This document shows positions 1-6,636 of a stretch of DNA of 6,976 nucleotides, in pieces. Position numbers and translations under genes: made by a program. Origin of the DNA: Crocinitomicaceae bacterium (GTDB lineage: Bacteria > Bacteroidota > Bacteroidia > Flavobacteriales_D > Crocinitomicaceae); the NCBI GenBank assembly GCA_013215515.1, contig JABSPC010000543.1:1-6976 (forward strand), in the 5' to 3' direction. How positions within the stretch are numbered: position 1 is the stretch's first letter; each line of letters begins with the position of its first letter. The notes beneath the pieces are model-generated. The model was not told the origin of the DNA. It did no database searches and saw only the letters and a list, made by a program, of their open reading frames with translations.

Positions 1-55
1 CAAATACTCTGCGATCTAAAAGGGTAACCCTATATAATTATTAATTAATTCGAAT

Positions 56-487
56 ATGAGCAATTTCAACCTCCGTGTTTACGGAATCATCCTTAATTCG
101 AAGAACGAAGTCCTCGTTTCTGATGAACGACGTCATGGAGTTTCTATGACCAAGTTTCCAGGCGGGGGATTGATGTGGGGAGAAGGCCATAAAGAAACGT
201 TGATCCGAGAGATCAAGGAAGAAATGAACCTCGATGCTGAGATCGGTGAGTTCTTTTATGTTAATGATTTCTTTCAGCAATCGGCATATAGAGAAAATGA
301 TCAATTATTTACATTCTATTATCGAGTTTCAAAAATTGATATTGACGCAATTCCTGTCTCTGCTCACGCAATTCCATTGACAGAAGAAGGAGAGAAATTC
401 AGGTGGGTTCCAATTTCGGATTTGAATGAAGACATGTTTACGTTTCCGATTGATAAGATTGTAGGGTCTAGATTAACCCATAACTAA
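56..487 (+). CDS. Nudix hydrolase (NUDIX domain protein)
   Basis: This is a 143-residue single-domain Nudix protein, expected to hydrolyse a nucleoside diphosphate linked to another moiety in the cytoplasm with Mg2+ or Mn2+; the substrate cannot be read from the sequence. The Nudix box is at about residues 37-59: Gly37, five residues, Glu43, seven residues, then Arg51-Glu52-Ile53-x-Glu55-Glu56-x-Asn58-Leu59. The catalytic Arg and Glu residues are all present, but the usual Gly near the end of the box is Asn58. A KFPGGG strand precedes the box, as in many family members. The length is normal for a stand-alone Nudix domain. The ATG start is preceded by a very A/T-rich stretch without a Shine-Dalgarno motif, like the other genes here. 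It is followed 100 bases later by the TPR gene on the same strand; whether they share a transcript is unclear. Confidence 0.9.
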   Translation: MSNFNLRVYGIILNSKNEVLVSDERRHGVSMTKFPGGGLMWGEGHKETLIREIKEEMNLDAEIGEFFYVNDFFQQSAYRENDQLFTFYYRVSKIDIDAIPVSAHAIPLTEEGEKFRWVPISDLNEDMFTFPIDKIVGSRLTHN

Positions 488-587
488 AAAGCCATTATTA
501 TTGGCTCGAGAATTGTAACAGAAACCTTCAAATTAGTTGTAGAAATTAAATAAAACCACGAATTTTAACTTGTCTAAAGTATTGTAT

Positions 588-1718
588 ATGAAGGGAATCA
601 CATTTTTAGTTGTGCTGTTCATGGGCTTCGTTGTTATGGCTCAGCCATCTAATGTTGTTAGTTCAAAGGTATATTTGGAATCTGGCGAATTAGATAAGGC
701 AAAAAAGGCTGCTGACGCTGCCGTAATTCACAGTGAGACTTCAATATGGGCTAAAGCGTGGAAGTACAGAGGCGATATTTATTATTCAATATATAATTCT
801 AAGGACGAGAAATACCACTCTCTATCAAACAATCCGCTTCCAGTTGTATTTGATTCATACAGGAAGGTTAAAGAATTAGATAAGTCAGGTGAGTTTAAGG
901 ATGACACCAAAGAGAAATTGGAGTTTGTAAATGCGTATTCTTTGAATAATGGCGTCGAATATTTCAATGAGAAACAATACGAGAAAGCACGAACATTATT
1001 CCTATTGTCTAATGAAGCCGCTGCTGAATTGGGGATTTTTGATTCTTTGGCGAATTATAATATTGCTTTAGCATCTGAGCGATTGGAGGATCATAAAACT
1101 GCCATTAAATACTTTAAGGCTTGTGCAGAAAATGGCTATAGGGAAGCAAGGATGTATTATTTTATTTTGTCCGAGTACAATCAATTGGGTGACGAAGAAA
1201 CTTATATAATTGAGTTGAATAAGTACCTCGAAAAGTTTCCAATGAACCAAGACCTTCTATCATTGAAGTTGAATTCTCACCTGAAAAGAGGAGAAAATAA
1301 TGAAGCTTTAATATACATTGATAGGATGTTGGTCAACGACCCTAACAATGGGGTTTATCATTTTTCTAAAGGGTCGATTCTTGATGGACTGCAACGATAC
1401 GGTAAAGCAGAAGTAGCATACAAGAAAGCCCTTTCAATTGATTCCTATCACTTTAATGCGAATTATAATCTTGGAGCGCTCTACTTTAATAAAGGAGTAG
1501 AATTGAGTAATCAAGCGAACGAACAATCGACAGATGAGGAGTATAATAAATTGAAAAAAATAGCCGATCTAGAATTTAAAAATGCCCTCCCGTATTTAGA
1601 AAAAGCGTATGAAATCGATTCTAACCATCGAGGTACATTGATATCTCTTAAGCAGCTTTATGCACGTTTCGGAATGACAGAGAAGTATGAAGAGGTTAAA
1701 GCGAAATTGAATAATTAA
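588..1718 (+). CDS. Exported tetratricopeptide-repeat (TPR) protein
   Basis: I chose the ATG at 588 (376 residues) over an in-frame TTG at 570. From the ATG the protein starts directly with a signal peptide: Lys2, a hydrophobic stretch at residues 4-17, and a plausible cleavage site after Ala18 before Gln19, common in Bacteroidota exported proteins. The mature part is helical with TPR-like units: about 27-60 (ESGELDKAKKAADAA), 119-147 (NGVEYFNEKQYEKARTLF), 154-180, 224-252 (gENNEALIYIDRMLVNDP), 257-288 (LQRYGKAEVAYKKALSID) and 292-345, which is interrupted by a charged insertion near 308-328. No enzymatic motif or C-terminal sorting domain is visible. It is probably a periplasmic or envelope-associated protein-interaction scaffold; its partner is unknown. 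It converges on the MazG-like gene, with 6 bases between the stop codons. Confidence 0.85.
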   Translation: MKGITFLVVLFMGFVVMAQPSNVVSSKVYLESGELDKAKKAADAAVIHSETSIWAKAWKYRGDIYYSIYNSKDEKYHSLSNNPLPVVFDSYRKVKELDKSGEFKDDTKEKLEFVNAYSLNNGVEYFNEKQYEKARTLFLLSNEAAAELGIFDSLANYNIALASERLEDHKTAIKYFKACAENGYREARMYYFILSEYNQLGDEETYIIELNKYLEKFPMNQDLLSLKLNSHLKRGENNEALIYIDRMLVNDPNNGVYHFSKGSILDGLQRYGKAEVAYKKALSIDSYHFNANYNLGALYFNKGVELSNQANEQSTDEEYNKLKKIADLEFKNALPYLEKAYEIDSNHRGTLISLKQLYARFGMTEKYEEVKAKLNN

Positions 1719-1738
1719 ATTTTGCTAGTTTTTCTTAT
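1701..1738 (+). terminator. Possible terminator at the convergent gene junction
   Basis: An inverted repeat pairs 1701-1708 (GCGAAATT) with 1718-1725 (AATTTTGC), eight pairs including one G-T, around a 9-base loop. A T-rich run (TAGTTTTTCTT) follows from 1726. It covers the last codons of the TPR gene and touches the stop codon of the opposing MazG-like gene, a sensible place for a shared terminator. The stem is AT-rich and weak, and on the minus strand the G-T pair becomes a C-A mismatch, so it would work better for plus-strand transcription. Confidence 0.35.
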
Positions 1739-2066
1739 TAGAATTTAGCTTTGGGTTTTCTTTATGCCGAGAATGATCGCGTTTCGTTTTCTTCTCAAGG
1801 TTCTTTCGCATTGACTCTTCAAGGTCAATTCCAGTTTGATTTGCCAAACAGATGAGCACGAACATCACATCTGCTATTTCATCTCCGAGGTCTTTACCTT
1901 TATCACTTTTCTTTTCGCTTTGTTCCCCATATCGACGCGACATGATTCGAGCGACTTCTCCTACTTCTTCCATTAATATTGCTGTATTCGTCATCTCGTC
2001 GAAGTAACGAACCCCGTATTCATTGATCCAATCGTCTACTATTTTTTGAGCTTCTTTGATTTCCAT
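1725..2066 (-). CDS. MazG-like nucleotide pyrophosphohydrolase
   Basis: This 113-residue, all-helical cytoplasmic protein belongs to the MazG-type NTP pyrophosphohydrolases, which remove pyrophosphate from (often non-canonical) nucleoside triphosphates. The metal-binding motifs are visible: EEVGE at residues 33-37 supplies an ExxE pair (Glu34, Glu37), and GDEIADV at 61-67 supplies Glu63 and Asp66. The single domain is about the normal length for the short MazG/RS21-C6-like forms, rather than two-domain MazG. The C-terminus (about 86-113) is rich in Lys, Arg and Asn and probably disordered. Its ATG overlaps the TAA stop of the upstream beta-barrel gene by one base (TAATG), which suggests translational coupling as the last gene of the rsgA-dtd unit. 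From memory, a MazG-like gene commonly sits next to dtd in Bacteroidota; that was not checked here. Confidence 0.88.
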   Translation of the reverse strand: MEIKEAQKIVDDWINEYGVRYFDEMTNTAILMEEVGEVARIMSRRYGEQSEKKSDKGKDLGDEIADVMFVLICLANQTGIDLEESMRKNLEKKTKRDHSRHKENPKLNSNKKN

Positions 2067-2866
2067 TATTTCTTTTTTGAATTGAGAAGAATATTAAAAC
2101 CAACTGAAGTAAAATACGAATTAAAATCATGTGATGATCCCGCAGAAAAATCAAGTTGAATGTGTTCTCTTATGAGGTGCTGAACGCCAATATCAAACCC
2201 AAAAGATGTTTCAAAGGGAACAGATAATTGCTCGATACCGAATGATTTAGTAATCCAATTACTTGATGCAGAAAAGAATTCGGCGAAAATTGTAAGTTCG
2301 TCTTTAACTTTAAAATTATAGATTATTGAAGATTTAATAGAAGTCGTACCGTTATAAACACCGAATGATTTCATCATATCATGTCCGAGACCAGCATTAA
2401 ATCCCACTGAGTGTCTCTCATGGAAAGAGTGGCTTAAAGCGTACGTTAAAGCACCACCAAAAAATGGACTGTCTTGGTTGAATACATTGATGTCACCGAT
2501 AATAGCCATTTGCGTTTTCCCTTCTGGTTGGTTTAAGAGTGAATATTTTGCCCCAAGCCCAACGCTACTAATTCTATAGGTTTTAACTCCAGTAGGATTA
2601 TGACGAATAACATTAGTACCAAATAAACGAAATTCTATTTTTTCCGACATTCCATATCTAAGAAGTACCGAGGGGAAATTTAAATTGTAGGAGTAGAAAT
2701 TGGGGTCAGCATTATTGCCTCGAAATCCAAAATTTGTTTCTAATTGAAAGTAATTTTTTGGAACTGTAACCGCGCTAGACGATATAGATGGCCCTTCGGT
2801 AACAATGACCTGCGCATAAGCGCTAAAGCCACCTACCAGAAAAATAAAAGTAATTAGTAACTTCAT
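2066..2866 (-). CDS. Outer-membrane beta-barrel protein, Phenol_MetA_deg-like 'transporter' family
   Basis: I start this at the ATG ending at 2866 (266 residues), not at an in-frame ATG 48 bases upstream that lies inside dtd. The chosen start gives a clean signal peptide (MKLLITFIFLVGGFSAYA, cleavage before Gln19), and it follows the dtd stop after one base. The mature protein is built of alternating aromatic/hydrophobic strands separated by Gly, Asn and Ser turns, as in an outer-membrane beta barrel. Its N-terminal part (EGPSISSSAVTVPKNYFQLE, about residues 24-43, then LLRYGMSEKIEFRLFG at 68-83) resembles the family annotated 'transporter' or putative MetA phenol-degradation pathway (Pfam Phenol_MetA_deg), whose members often carry TDRPDQTES-SSTVPKG at this place. 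The final strand (SVGFNILL) is followed by a polar NSKKK tail rather than ending in an aromatic residue. The cargo is unknown and the family name should not be read as evidence of phenol degradation. Confidence 0.75.
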   Translation of the reverse strand: MKLLITFIFLVGGFSAYAQVIVTEGPSISSSAVTVPKNYFQLETNFGFRGNNADPNFYSYNLNFPSVLLRYGMSEKIEFRLFGTNVIRHNPTGVKTYRISSVGLGAKYSLLNQPEGKTQMAIIGDINVFNQDSPFFGGALTYALSHSFHERHSVGFNAGLGHDMMKSFGVYNGTTSIKSSIIYNFKVKDELTIFAEFFSASSNWITKSFGIEQLSVPFETSFGFDIGVQHLIREHIQLDFSAGSSHDFNSYFTSVGFNILLNSKKK

Positions 2867-2867
2867 T

Positions 2868-3317
2868 TCACTCTTTATTCTTTGAATCAATCCAAATGGT
2901 AACCGGACCGTCATTTACTAAGCTAACTTTCATATCAGCTCCAAAAACGCCCGTTTCCACTTTGTGCTCGGATTTTTTCAGTTGTGCAACAAAATATTCA
3001 TACAACGGAATCGCAGTTTCAGGTCGTGCCGCTTTAATGTAGCTAGGTCGATTTCCTTTCTTAGTTGAAGCATGCAATGTAAATTGACTGATAACCAAAA
3101 ACTCTCCGTTGACGTCAATCGAAGATAGATTCATTTTTCCGAATTCATCATTGAAGATTCTAAGATTTATAATCTTTTGTGAAATCCAATTTGCATCCTC
3201 TTGAGCGTCGTCGTTTTCAATTCCGATCAGCATTAACAAGCCACGGTCAATCGATCCGTGAACGGCTCCGTCAATCTTAACAGAGGCCTCGCTTACACGT
3301 TGAACGAGAACTCTCAT
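2868..3317 (-). CDS. dtd: D-aminoacyl-tRNA deacylase (D-Tyr-tRNA deacylase)
   Basis: Dtd hydrolyses the ester bond of D-aminoacyl-tRNAs, such as D-Tyr-tRNA-Tyr, and of mischarged Gly-tRNA-Ala, keeping D-amino acids out of translation; it is a cytoplasmic homodimer. The 149-residue length is typical. The family start MRVLVQRVSEASVKIDG is intact, as are both active-site motifs: SQFTL at residues 77-81 and the Gly-cisPro motif within NDGPVT at 135-140, preceded by GVFGADMKV (123-131). The start codon overlaps the rsgA stop in an ATGA arrangement, and the stop lies one base before the next gene's ATG, so it is the second gene of a tightly packed unit. The divergent neighbouring transcript encodes TyrRS, one of the enzymes that produces its D-Tyr-tRNA substrate. 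Confidence 0.97.
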   Translation of the reverse strand: MRVLVQRVSEASVKIDGAVHGSIDRGLLMLIGIENDDAQEDANWISQKIINLRIFNDEFGKMNLSSIDVNGEFLVISQFTLHASTKKGNRPSYIKAARPETAIPLYEYFVAQLKKSEHKVETGVFGADMKVSLVNDGPVTIWIDSKNKE

Positions 3318-4264
3318 CCGTAAATGTTTTTTCGGTGAATGTCATTTTCGTCTTCTTCCATCAGTTGAACATACGTCATGTATCGGCTTTCATCCAGCTG
3401 TTCATTTTCCAAAGCCTCTTTAACCGCGCACTTTGGCTCGTTTATGTGTAGACAGTTATTGAACTTGCATTGATCCATCAACTTTCTCATTTCAGGGAAG
3501 TAATGTGAAATAACGGACTTATCCATGTCCACAATTCCAAAAGCGCGTATTCCTGGGGTATCAATAATATAGCCGCCTGTGGCCAATTTGTGCATTTCTG
3601 CAAACGTAGTTGTGTGTTTCCCTTGTTGATGCGATTCGGAAATATCACCTGTCTTAATGTTCATTTGAGAATCAATCGCGTTAACCAATGTGCTTTTTCC
3701 GACACCACTATGGCCGGAAATTACAACTTGCTTGTCCTTGATTTCATTCTTTAGAAATTCAACATTTTCTTTGTTCAATGCGGAAACTTTATGACAAGGA
3801 TAACCGATGCTTTCATACATATACATCAATGCATCGATGTACTCAATTTCATCTTCCGAGTATTGATCAATTTTATTGAACAAAAGTGATGCTGGAATTC
3901 TAAATGACTCAGCAGAGATCAAAAAGCGATCGATAAATGCCAAGTGTGTATCAGGAGAGTGCGTTGTAACCAATAAGTATGCACGATCAATATTCGCGGC
4001 AATTATCTGTTTTTGCTTACTCAGGTTCGTGGATTTTCGAACAATATAATTCGTTCGCTTTTCAAAGTTGTCAATCACTCGATTTCCTTCCTCATCCTCC
4101 TTTTTAGAAAGAATAACGATATCACCAACAGATACTGGATTCGTCGTTCGAAGTCCATCCAATCGCATTTTACCGCGGATTCGACAATTGACGAGGCTTC
4201 CATCGCTTAATTCAACAATGTACCATTTACCGGTTGACTTTAATACTTTACCCTTTTCTGACAT
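3314..4264 (-). CDS. rsgA: Ribosome small subunit-dependent GTPase A
   Basis: RsgA (YjeQ/YloQ) is a circularly permuted GTPase that binds the 30S subunit and assists late maturation. From the chosen ATG it has 316 residues: an N-terminal OB-fold (about 1-75, KGKVLKSTGKWYIVE), the GTPase motifs in permuted order G4 NKID (130-133), G1 GHSGVGKST (184-192), G2 region GKHTTT (215-220) and G3 DTPG (235-238), then a zinc finger with Cys266, Cys271, His273 and Cys279. A second in-frame ATG lies 18 bases upstream (ending at 4282) and would add MLIFAP. I prefer the inner start because family members usually begin just before the KGxVxKSTG motif, but neither start has a Shine-Dalgarno sequence immediately before it. 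It is the first gene of the unit and overlaps dtd by 4 bases. Confidence 0.96.
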   Translation of the reverse strand: MSEKGKVLKSTGKWYIVELSDGSLVNCRIRGKMRLDGLRTTNPVSVGDIVILSKKEDEEGNRVIDNFEKRTNYIVRKSTNLSKQKQIIAANIDRAYLLVTTHSPDTHLAFIDRFLISAESFRIPASLLFNKIDQYSEDEIEYIDALMYMYESIGYPCHKVSALNKENVEFLKNEIKDKQVVISGHSGVGKSTLVNAIDSQMNIKTGDISESHQQGKHTTTFAEMHKLATGGYIIDTPGIRAFGIVDMDKSVISHYFPEMRKLMDQCKFNNCLHINEPKCAVKEALENEQLDESRYMTYVQLMEEDENDIHRKNIYG

Positions 4265-4425
4265 TGGGGCAAAAATAAGCATGAAAATCGTGATATCCTT
4301 GAATAGTTTAATCTTTGAATCCGTAACGATTCATTATTAGAAGTGTTATTATTTTGAAAACTTTGAATTCATCAATCAACTAGTCTTCGAATATTCATTA
4401 AATTCGTTCAATCAAATTCTAAAAC
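4265..4425. promoter_or_regulatory. Divergent promoter region between rsgA and gldA
   Basis: This AT-rich gap separates two divergent transcription units, so it should contain promoters for both. I could not place a full Bacteroidota promoter (TTG near -33 plus TAnnTTTG near -7). The minus strand has an exact TATTTTTG at 4277-4270, between the two candidate rsgA starts, but no TTG at the right distance. The plus strand has only near matches, TAATCTTTG at 4309-4317 and TATTTTG at 4350-4356. An inverted repeat TGAATC-N6-GATTCA spans 4316-4333 and could be an operator or chance. Assignment as a promoter region rests on gene layout, not on motifs. Confidence 0.5.
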
Positions 4426-5325
4426 ATGTCAATAGAGGTTAAAAATCTATTTAAATATTACGGTAGCCAAGCAGCGGTGAAAGATATTTCTTTCAATGTG
4501 AAAAAAGGTGAGATCGTTGGCTTTTTAGGGCCAAATGGAGCTGGTAAATCTACCACGATGAAGGTCATTACAGGTTTTATTTCGGCTTCTAGCGGAGATG
4601 TTAAAGTGTGCGGCATACCTGTTTCGAGTGATTCATTGGAAACTCGAAGATTGATCGGGTACCTACCTGAAAATAATCCTTTGTATTTGGATATGTATGT
4701 TAAGGAGTATCTGTCTTTCGTTGGAAAAATTTACAAAGTCAAGAATTTGAAAGAACGCGTTGCCGAAATGATTAAGAAAGTCGGTCTTGAAGTTGAACAA
4801 AACAAAAAGATTGGCGAATTGTCAAAGGGGTACCGTCAACGTGTTGGATTAGCACAAGCTATTATTCACGATCCTGATGTTTTAATTCTCGATGAGCCTA
4901 CTTCTGGTTTGGATCCAAATCAATTGGTGGAGATTCGTGAGTTAATCAAAAACATTGGAAAAGAGAAAACAGTTATGCTTTCAACGCATATCATGCAGGA
5001 AGTAGAAGCAATTTGTGATAGAATTGTTATTATAAATAAAGGTGAAATCGTAGCAGATGATAAAGCTGCCGATCTCCAACTCGAAGGATCAAATCTTACT
5101 GTTTATGCAGAATTTGAAGGAAACGTTTCGAAGAGTTTGCTGAAGAAGATTCCGGGGGTTGGAAAAATTGAACAAGTAAAATCAGGATGGCTTCTTGAAT
5201 CAAAAGAAAATGTTGATTTGAGAAAAGCGGTAGCGAAATTTGCTCAAGAAAACGATATCCTTGCAATCACACTGCGAACAGAAGAGAAATCATTAGAGGA
5301 AGTATTTAAGAACCTTACGAAGTAG
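4426..5325 (+). CDS. gldA: Gliding-motility-associated ABC transporter ATP-binding protein GldA
   Basis: This 299-residue cytoplasmic ATPase should power an ABC-2-type exporter together with membrane partners GldF and GldG. The ATPase domain has Walker A GPNGAGKST (35-43), the signature LSKGYRQR (132-139), Walker B VLILDEP (152-158), the D-loop SGLD (160-163) and switch His188. At the Q-loop position the sequence is YLPENNPLYLDMYV (79-92), with Glu82 in place of Gln; this and LIGYLPE, THIMQEVEAICDR match my memory of Flavobacterium GldA. After about residue 215 comes the C-terminal extension typical of ABC-2 ATPases, ending SLEEVFKNLTK. There is no GldF or GldG gene in the window. In F. johnsoniae gldA is also separate from gldFG. 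Its stop is 5 bases before tyrS, so the two probably share a transcript. Presence does not prove gliding, since non-gliding Bacteroidota carry close homologues. Confidence 0.87.
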   Translation: MSIEVKNLFKYYGSQAAVKDISFNVKKGEIVGFLGPNGAGKSTTMKVITGFISASSGDVKVCGIPVSSDSLETRRLIGYLPENNPLYLDMYVKEYLSFVGKIYKVKNLKERVAEMIKKVGLEVEQNKKIGELSKGYRQRVGLAQAIIHDPDVLILDEPTSGLDPNQLVEIRELIKNIGKEKTVMLSTHIMQEVEAICDRIVIINKGEIVADDKAADLQLEGSNLTVYAEFEGNVSKSLLKKIPGVGKIEQVKSGWLLESKENVDLRKAVAKFAQENDILAITLRTEEKSLEEVFKNLTK

Positions 5326-5330
5326 TCAAA

Positions 5331-6611
5331 ATGCCTAAGAATTTTATTGAAGAGTTAACGTGGAGAGGGATGATCCACGATATAATGCCTGGAACAGAGG
5401 AGGCGTTAAACAAGAAAGTATCTGCTGGATACATTGGTTTTGATCCTACGGCGGATTCATTGCACATTGGAAGTTTGGTTCAAATTATGACCTTAGTTCA
5501 TTTCCAGCGTGCGGGACATAAACCGTTTGCTTTGGTTGGTGGAGCTACAGGAATGGTAGGTGATCCTTCTGGGAAATCTCAAGAAAGAAACTTATTGGAT
5601 TCAAATACGCTTGATCACAACGTTGCATGTGTGAAAAAGCAATTGGAGCAATTTTTAGATTTCGAAAGTGGTGAAAATGCCGCTGAAATGGTCAACAATT
5701 ACGATTGGTTTAAAGAAATGAATTTCTTGGATTTTATACGTGATATTGGAAAACACATGTCGGTAAATTACATGATGGCGAAAGATTCTGTAAAGTCAAG
5801 ACTGGAAACTGGAATGTCATTTACTGAGTTCTCCTACCAATTGGTTCAAGGATATGATTTCTACTATTTGAATAAGAACAAAGAATGTATTGTTCAATTA
5901 GGCGGATCTGATCAATGGGGAAACATTGTGACGGGAACTGAATTGATTCGTAGAAAAGGTGGAGGAGAGGCATACGCCGTTACAACTCCATTAATCAAAA
6001 AAGCAGACGGAACTAAATTTGGTAAAACCGAAGGTGGAAACGTTTGGTTGGATGCTGAGAAGACATCGCCATATGAATTCTACCAATACTGGTTCAATGC
6101 CTCTGATGAAGATGCTGAGAAGTACATCAAAATTTTCACATTGAAAAATCATGATGAAATTGAATCTTTAATTGCTGAGCACAATGAAGCGGAATACTTA
6201 AGAAAACTTCAAAAAGAATTGGCTGCCGACATTACACGACGCGTGCATGGTGAAGAAGCATTGAAAGGTGCTATTGCCGTTACAAATTTAGTGTTCGGAA
6301 AAGCTTCTCCAGAAGATGTAAAAGGACTTTCAAGTGCAGATTTCGAGGCAATGAAAGGAGCTTTCAAATTTGCTACTGTTTCTCGCGCTGACATGGACGC
6401 TGGTCTAGGAATCATTGATGCACTTGGTGCGAAAACAGATTTCTTAGCGTCAAATGGTGAAGCAAGACGTGAGTTGAAAGGAAATGCTATTTCTGTGAAT
6501 AAGGAAAAAGTAAACGATCAATTTATGATTACTTCGGACGTGTTAGTTCACGATAAATACGCTCTTTTGAGTAAAGGAAAGAAGAACAATTATTTGCTGA
6601 TTATTGAGTAA
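5331..6611 (+). CDS. tyrS: Tyrosyl-tRNA synthetase
   Basis: TyrRS, a class Ic enzyme, attaches L-Tyr to tRNA-Tyr through a tyrosyl-adenylate. The 426-residue length fits the bacterial TyrS type. The Rossmann catalytic domain carries the HIGH-type motif as HIGS at 45-48, inside GFDPTADSLHIGS, and the KMSKS-type motif as KFGKT at 229-233. Tyrosine-pocket residues known from the Geobacillus stearothermophilus enzyme occur at the same positions: Tyr34, Asp78, Tyr169, Gln173 and Asp176. GGSDQWGN (191-198) is also intact. A C-terminal S4-like RNA-binding domain occupies about 370-426 (RRELKGNAISVNKEKV). The last His of the HIGH motif is Ser48. It starts 5 bases after gldA, with no Shine-Dalgarno motif, which suggests cotranscription and possibly coupled translation. 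No tRNA-like leader or T-box is present, nor expected in this phylum. Confidence 0.97.
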   Translation: MPKNFIEELTWRGMIHDIMPGTEEALNKKVSAGYIGFDPTADSLHIGSLVQIMTLVHFQRAGHKPFALVGGATGMVGDPSGKSQERNLLDSNTLDHNVACVKKQLEQFLDFESGENAAEMVNNYDWFKEMNFLDFIRDIGKHMSVNYMMAKDSVKSRLETGMSFTEFSYQLVQGYDFYYLNKNKECIVQLGGSDQWGNIVTGTELIRRKGGGEAYAVTTPLIKKADGTKFGKTEGGNVWLDAEKTSPYEFYQYWFNASDEDAEKYIKIFTLKNHDEIESLIAEHNEAEYLRKLQKELAADITRRVHGEEALKGAIAVTNLVFGKASPEDVKGLSSADFEAMKGAFKFATVSRADMDAGLGIIDALGAKTDFLASNGEARRELKGNAISVNKEKVNDQFMITSDVLVHDKYALLSKGKKNNYLLIIE

Positions 6612-6636
6612 TTTTCAATTCCTTGTTATCTAATCA

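Noticed and set aside
21..31. Palindrome AGGGTAACCCT upstream of the Nudix start, as an operator or hairpin.
   Set aside because: It has a one-base centre, so it cannot form a hairpin of this shape, and one short palindrome is not enough to call an operator. The first 55 bases may also contain the end of an upstream gene, which cannot be resolved.
490..506. Inverted repeat AGCCA-N7-TGGCT just after the Nudix gene, as a terminator.
   Set aside because: The stem is only 5 base pairs and no T-run follows, so it does not resemble an intrinsic terminator.
513..539. TTG-N18-TAGTTG upstream of the TPR gene as a promoter.
   Set aside because: The -7 element lacks the full TAnnTTTG pattern, so the match is too loose.
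570..587. TTG start for the TPR protein.
   Set aside because: The ATG at 588 starts immediately at a well-formed signal peptide, and the extra six residues have no support.
2867..2914. N-terminal extension of the beta-barrel protein from an upstream in-frame ATG.
   Set aside because: It would lie inside dtd, place charged residues before the signal peptide, and break the neat one-base junction; the inner ATG gives a standard signal peptide.
4270..4277. Exact minus-strand TATTTTTG (Bacteroidota -7 type) as the rsgA promoter.
   Set aside because: No TTG lies at the required distance upstream, the site falls between two possible rsgA start codons, and such T-rich words are common in this composition.
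4068..4340. Plus-strand 90-codon reading frame antisense to the start of rsgA, and other antisense frames inside rsgA, the TPR gene, the Nudix gene and tyrS.
   Set aside because: All lie opposite strongly supported genes, have no recognisable domain, and fit shadow reading frames.
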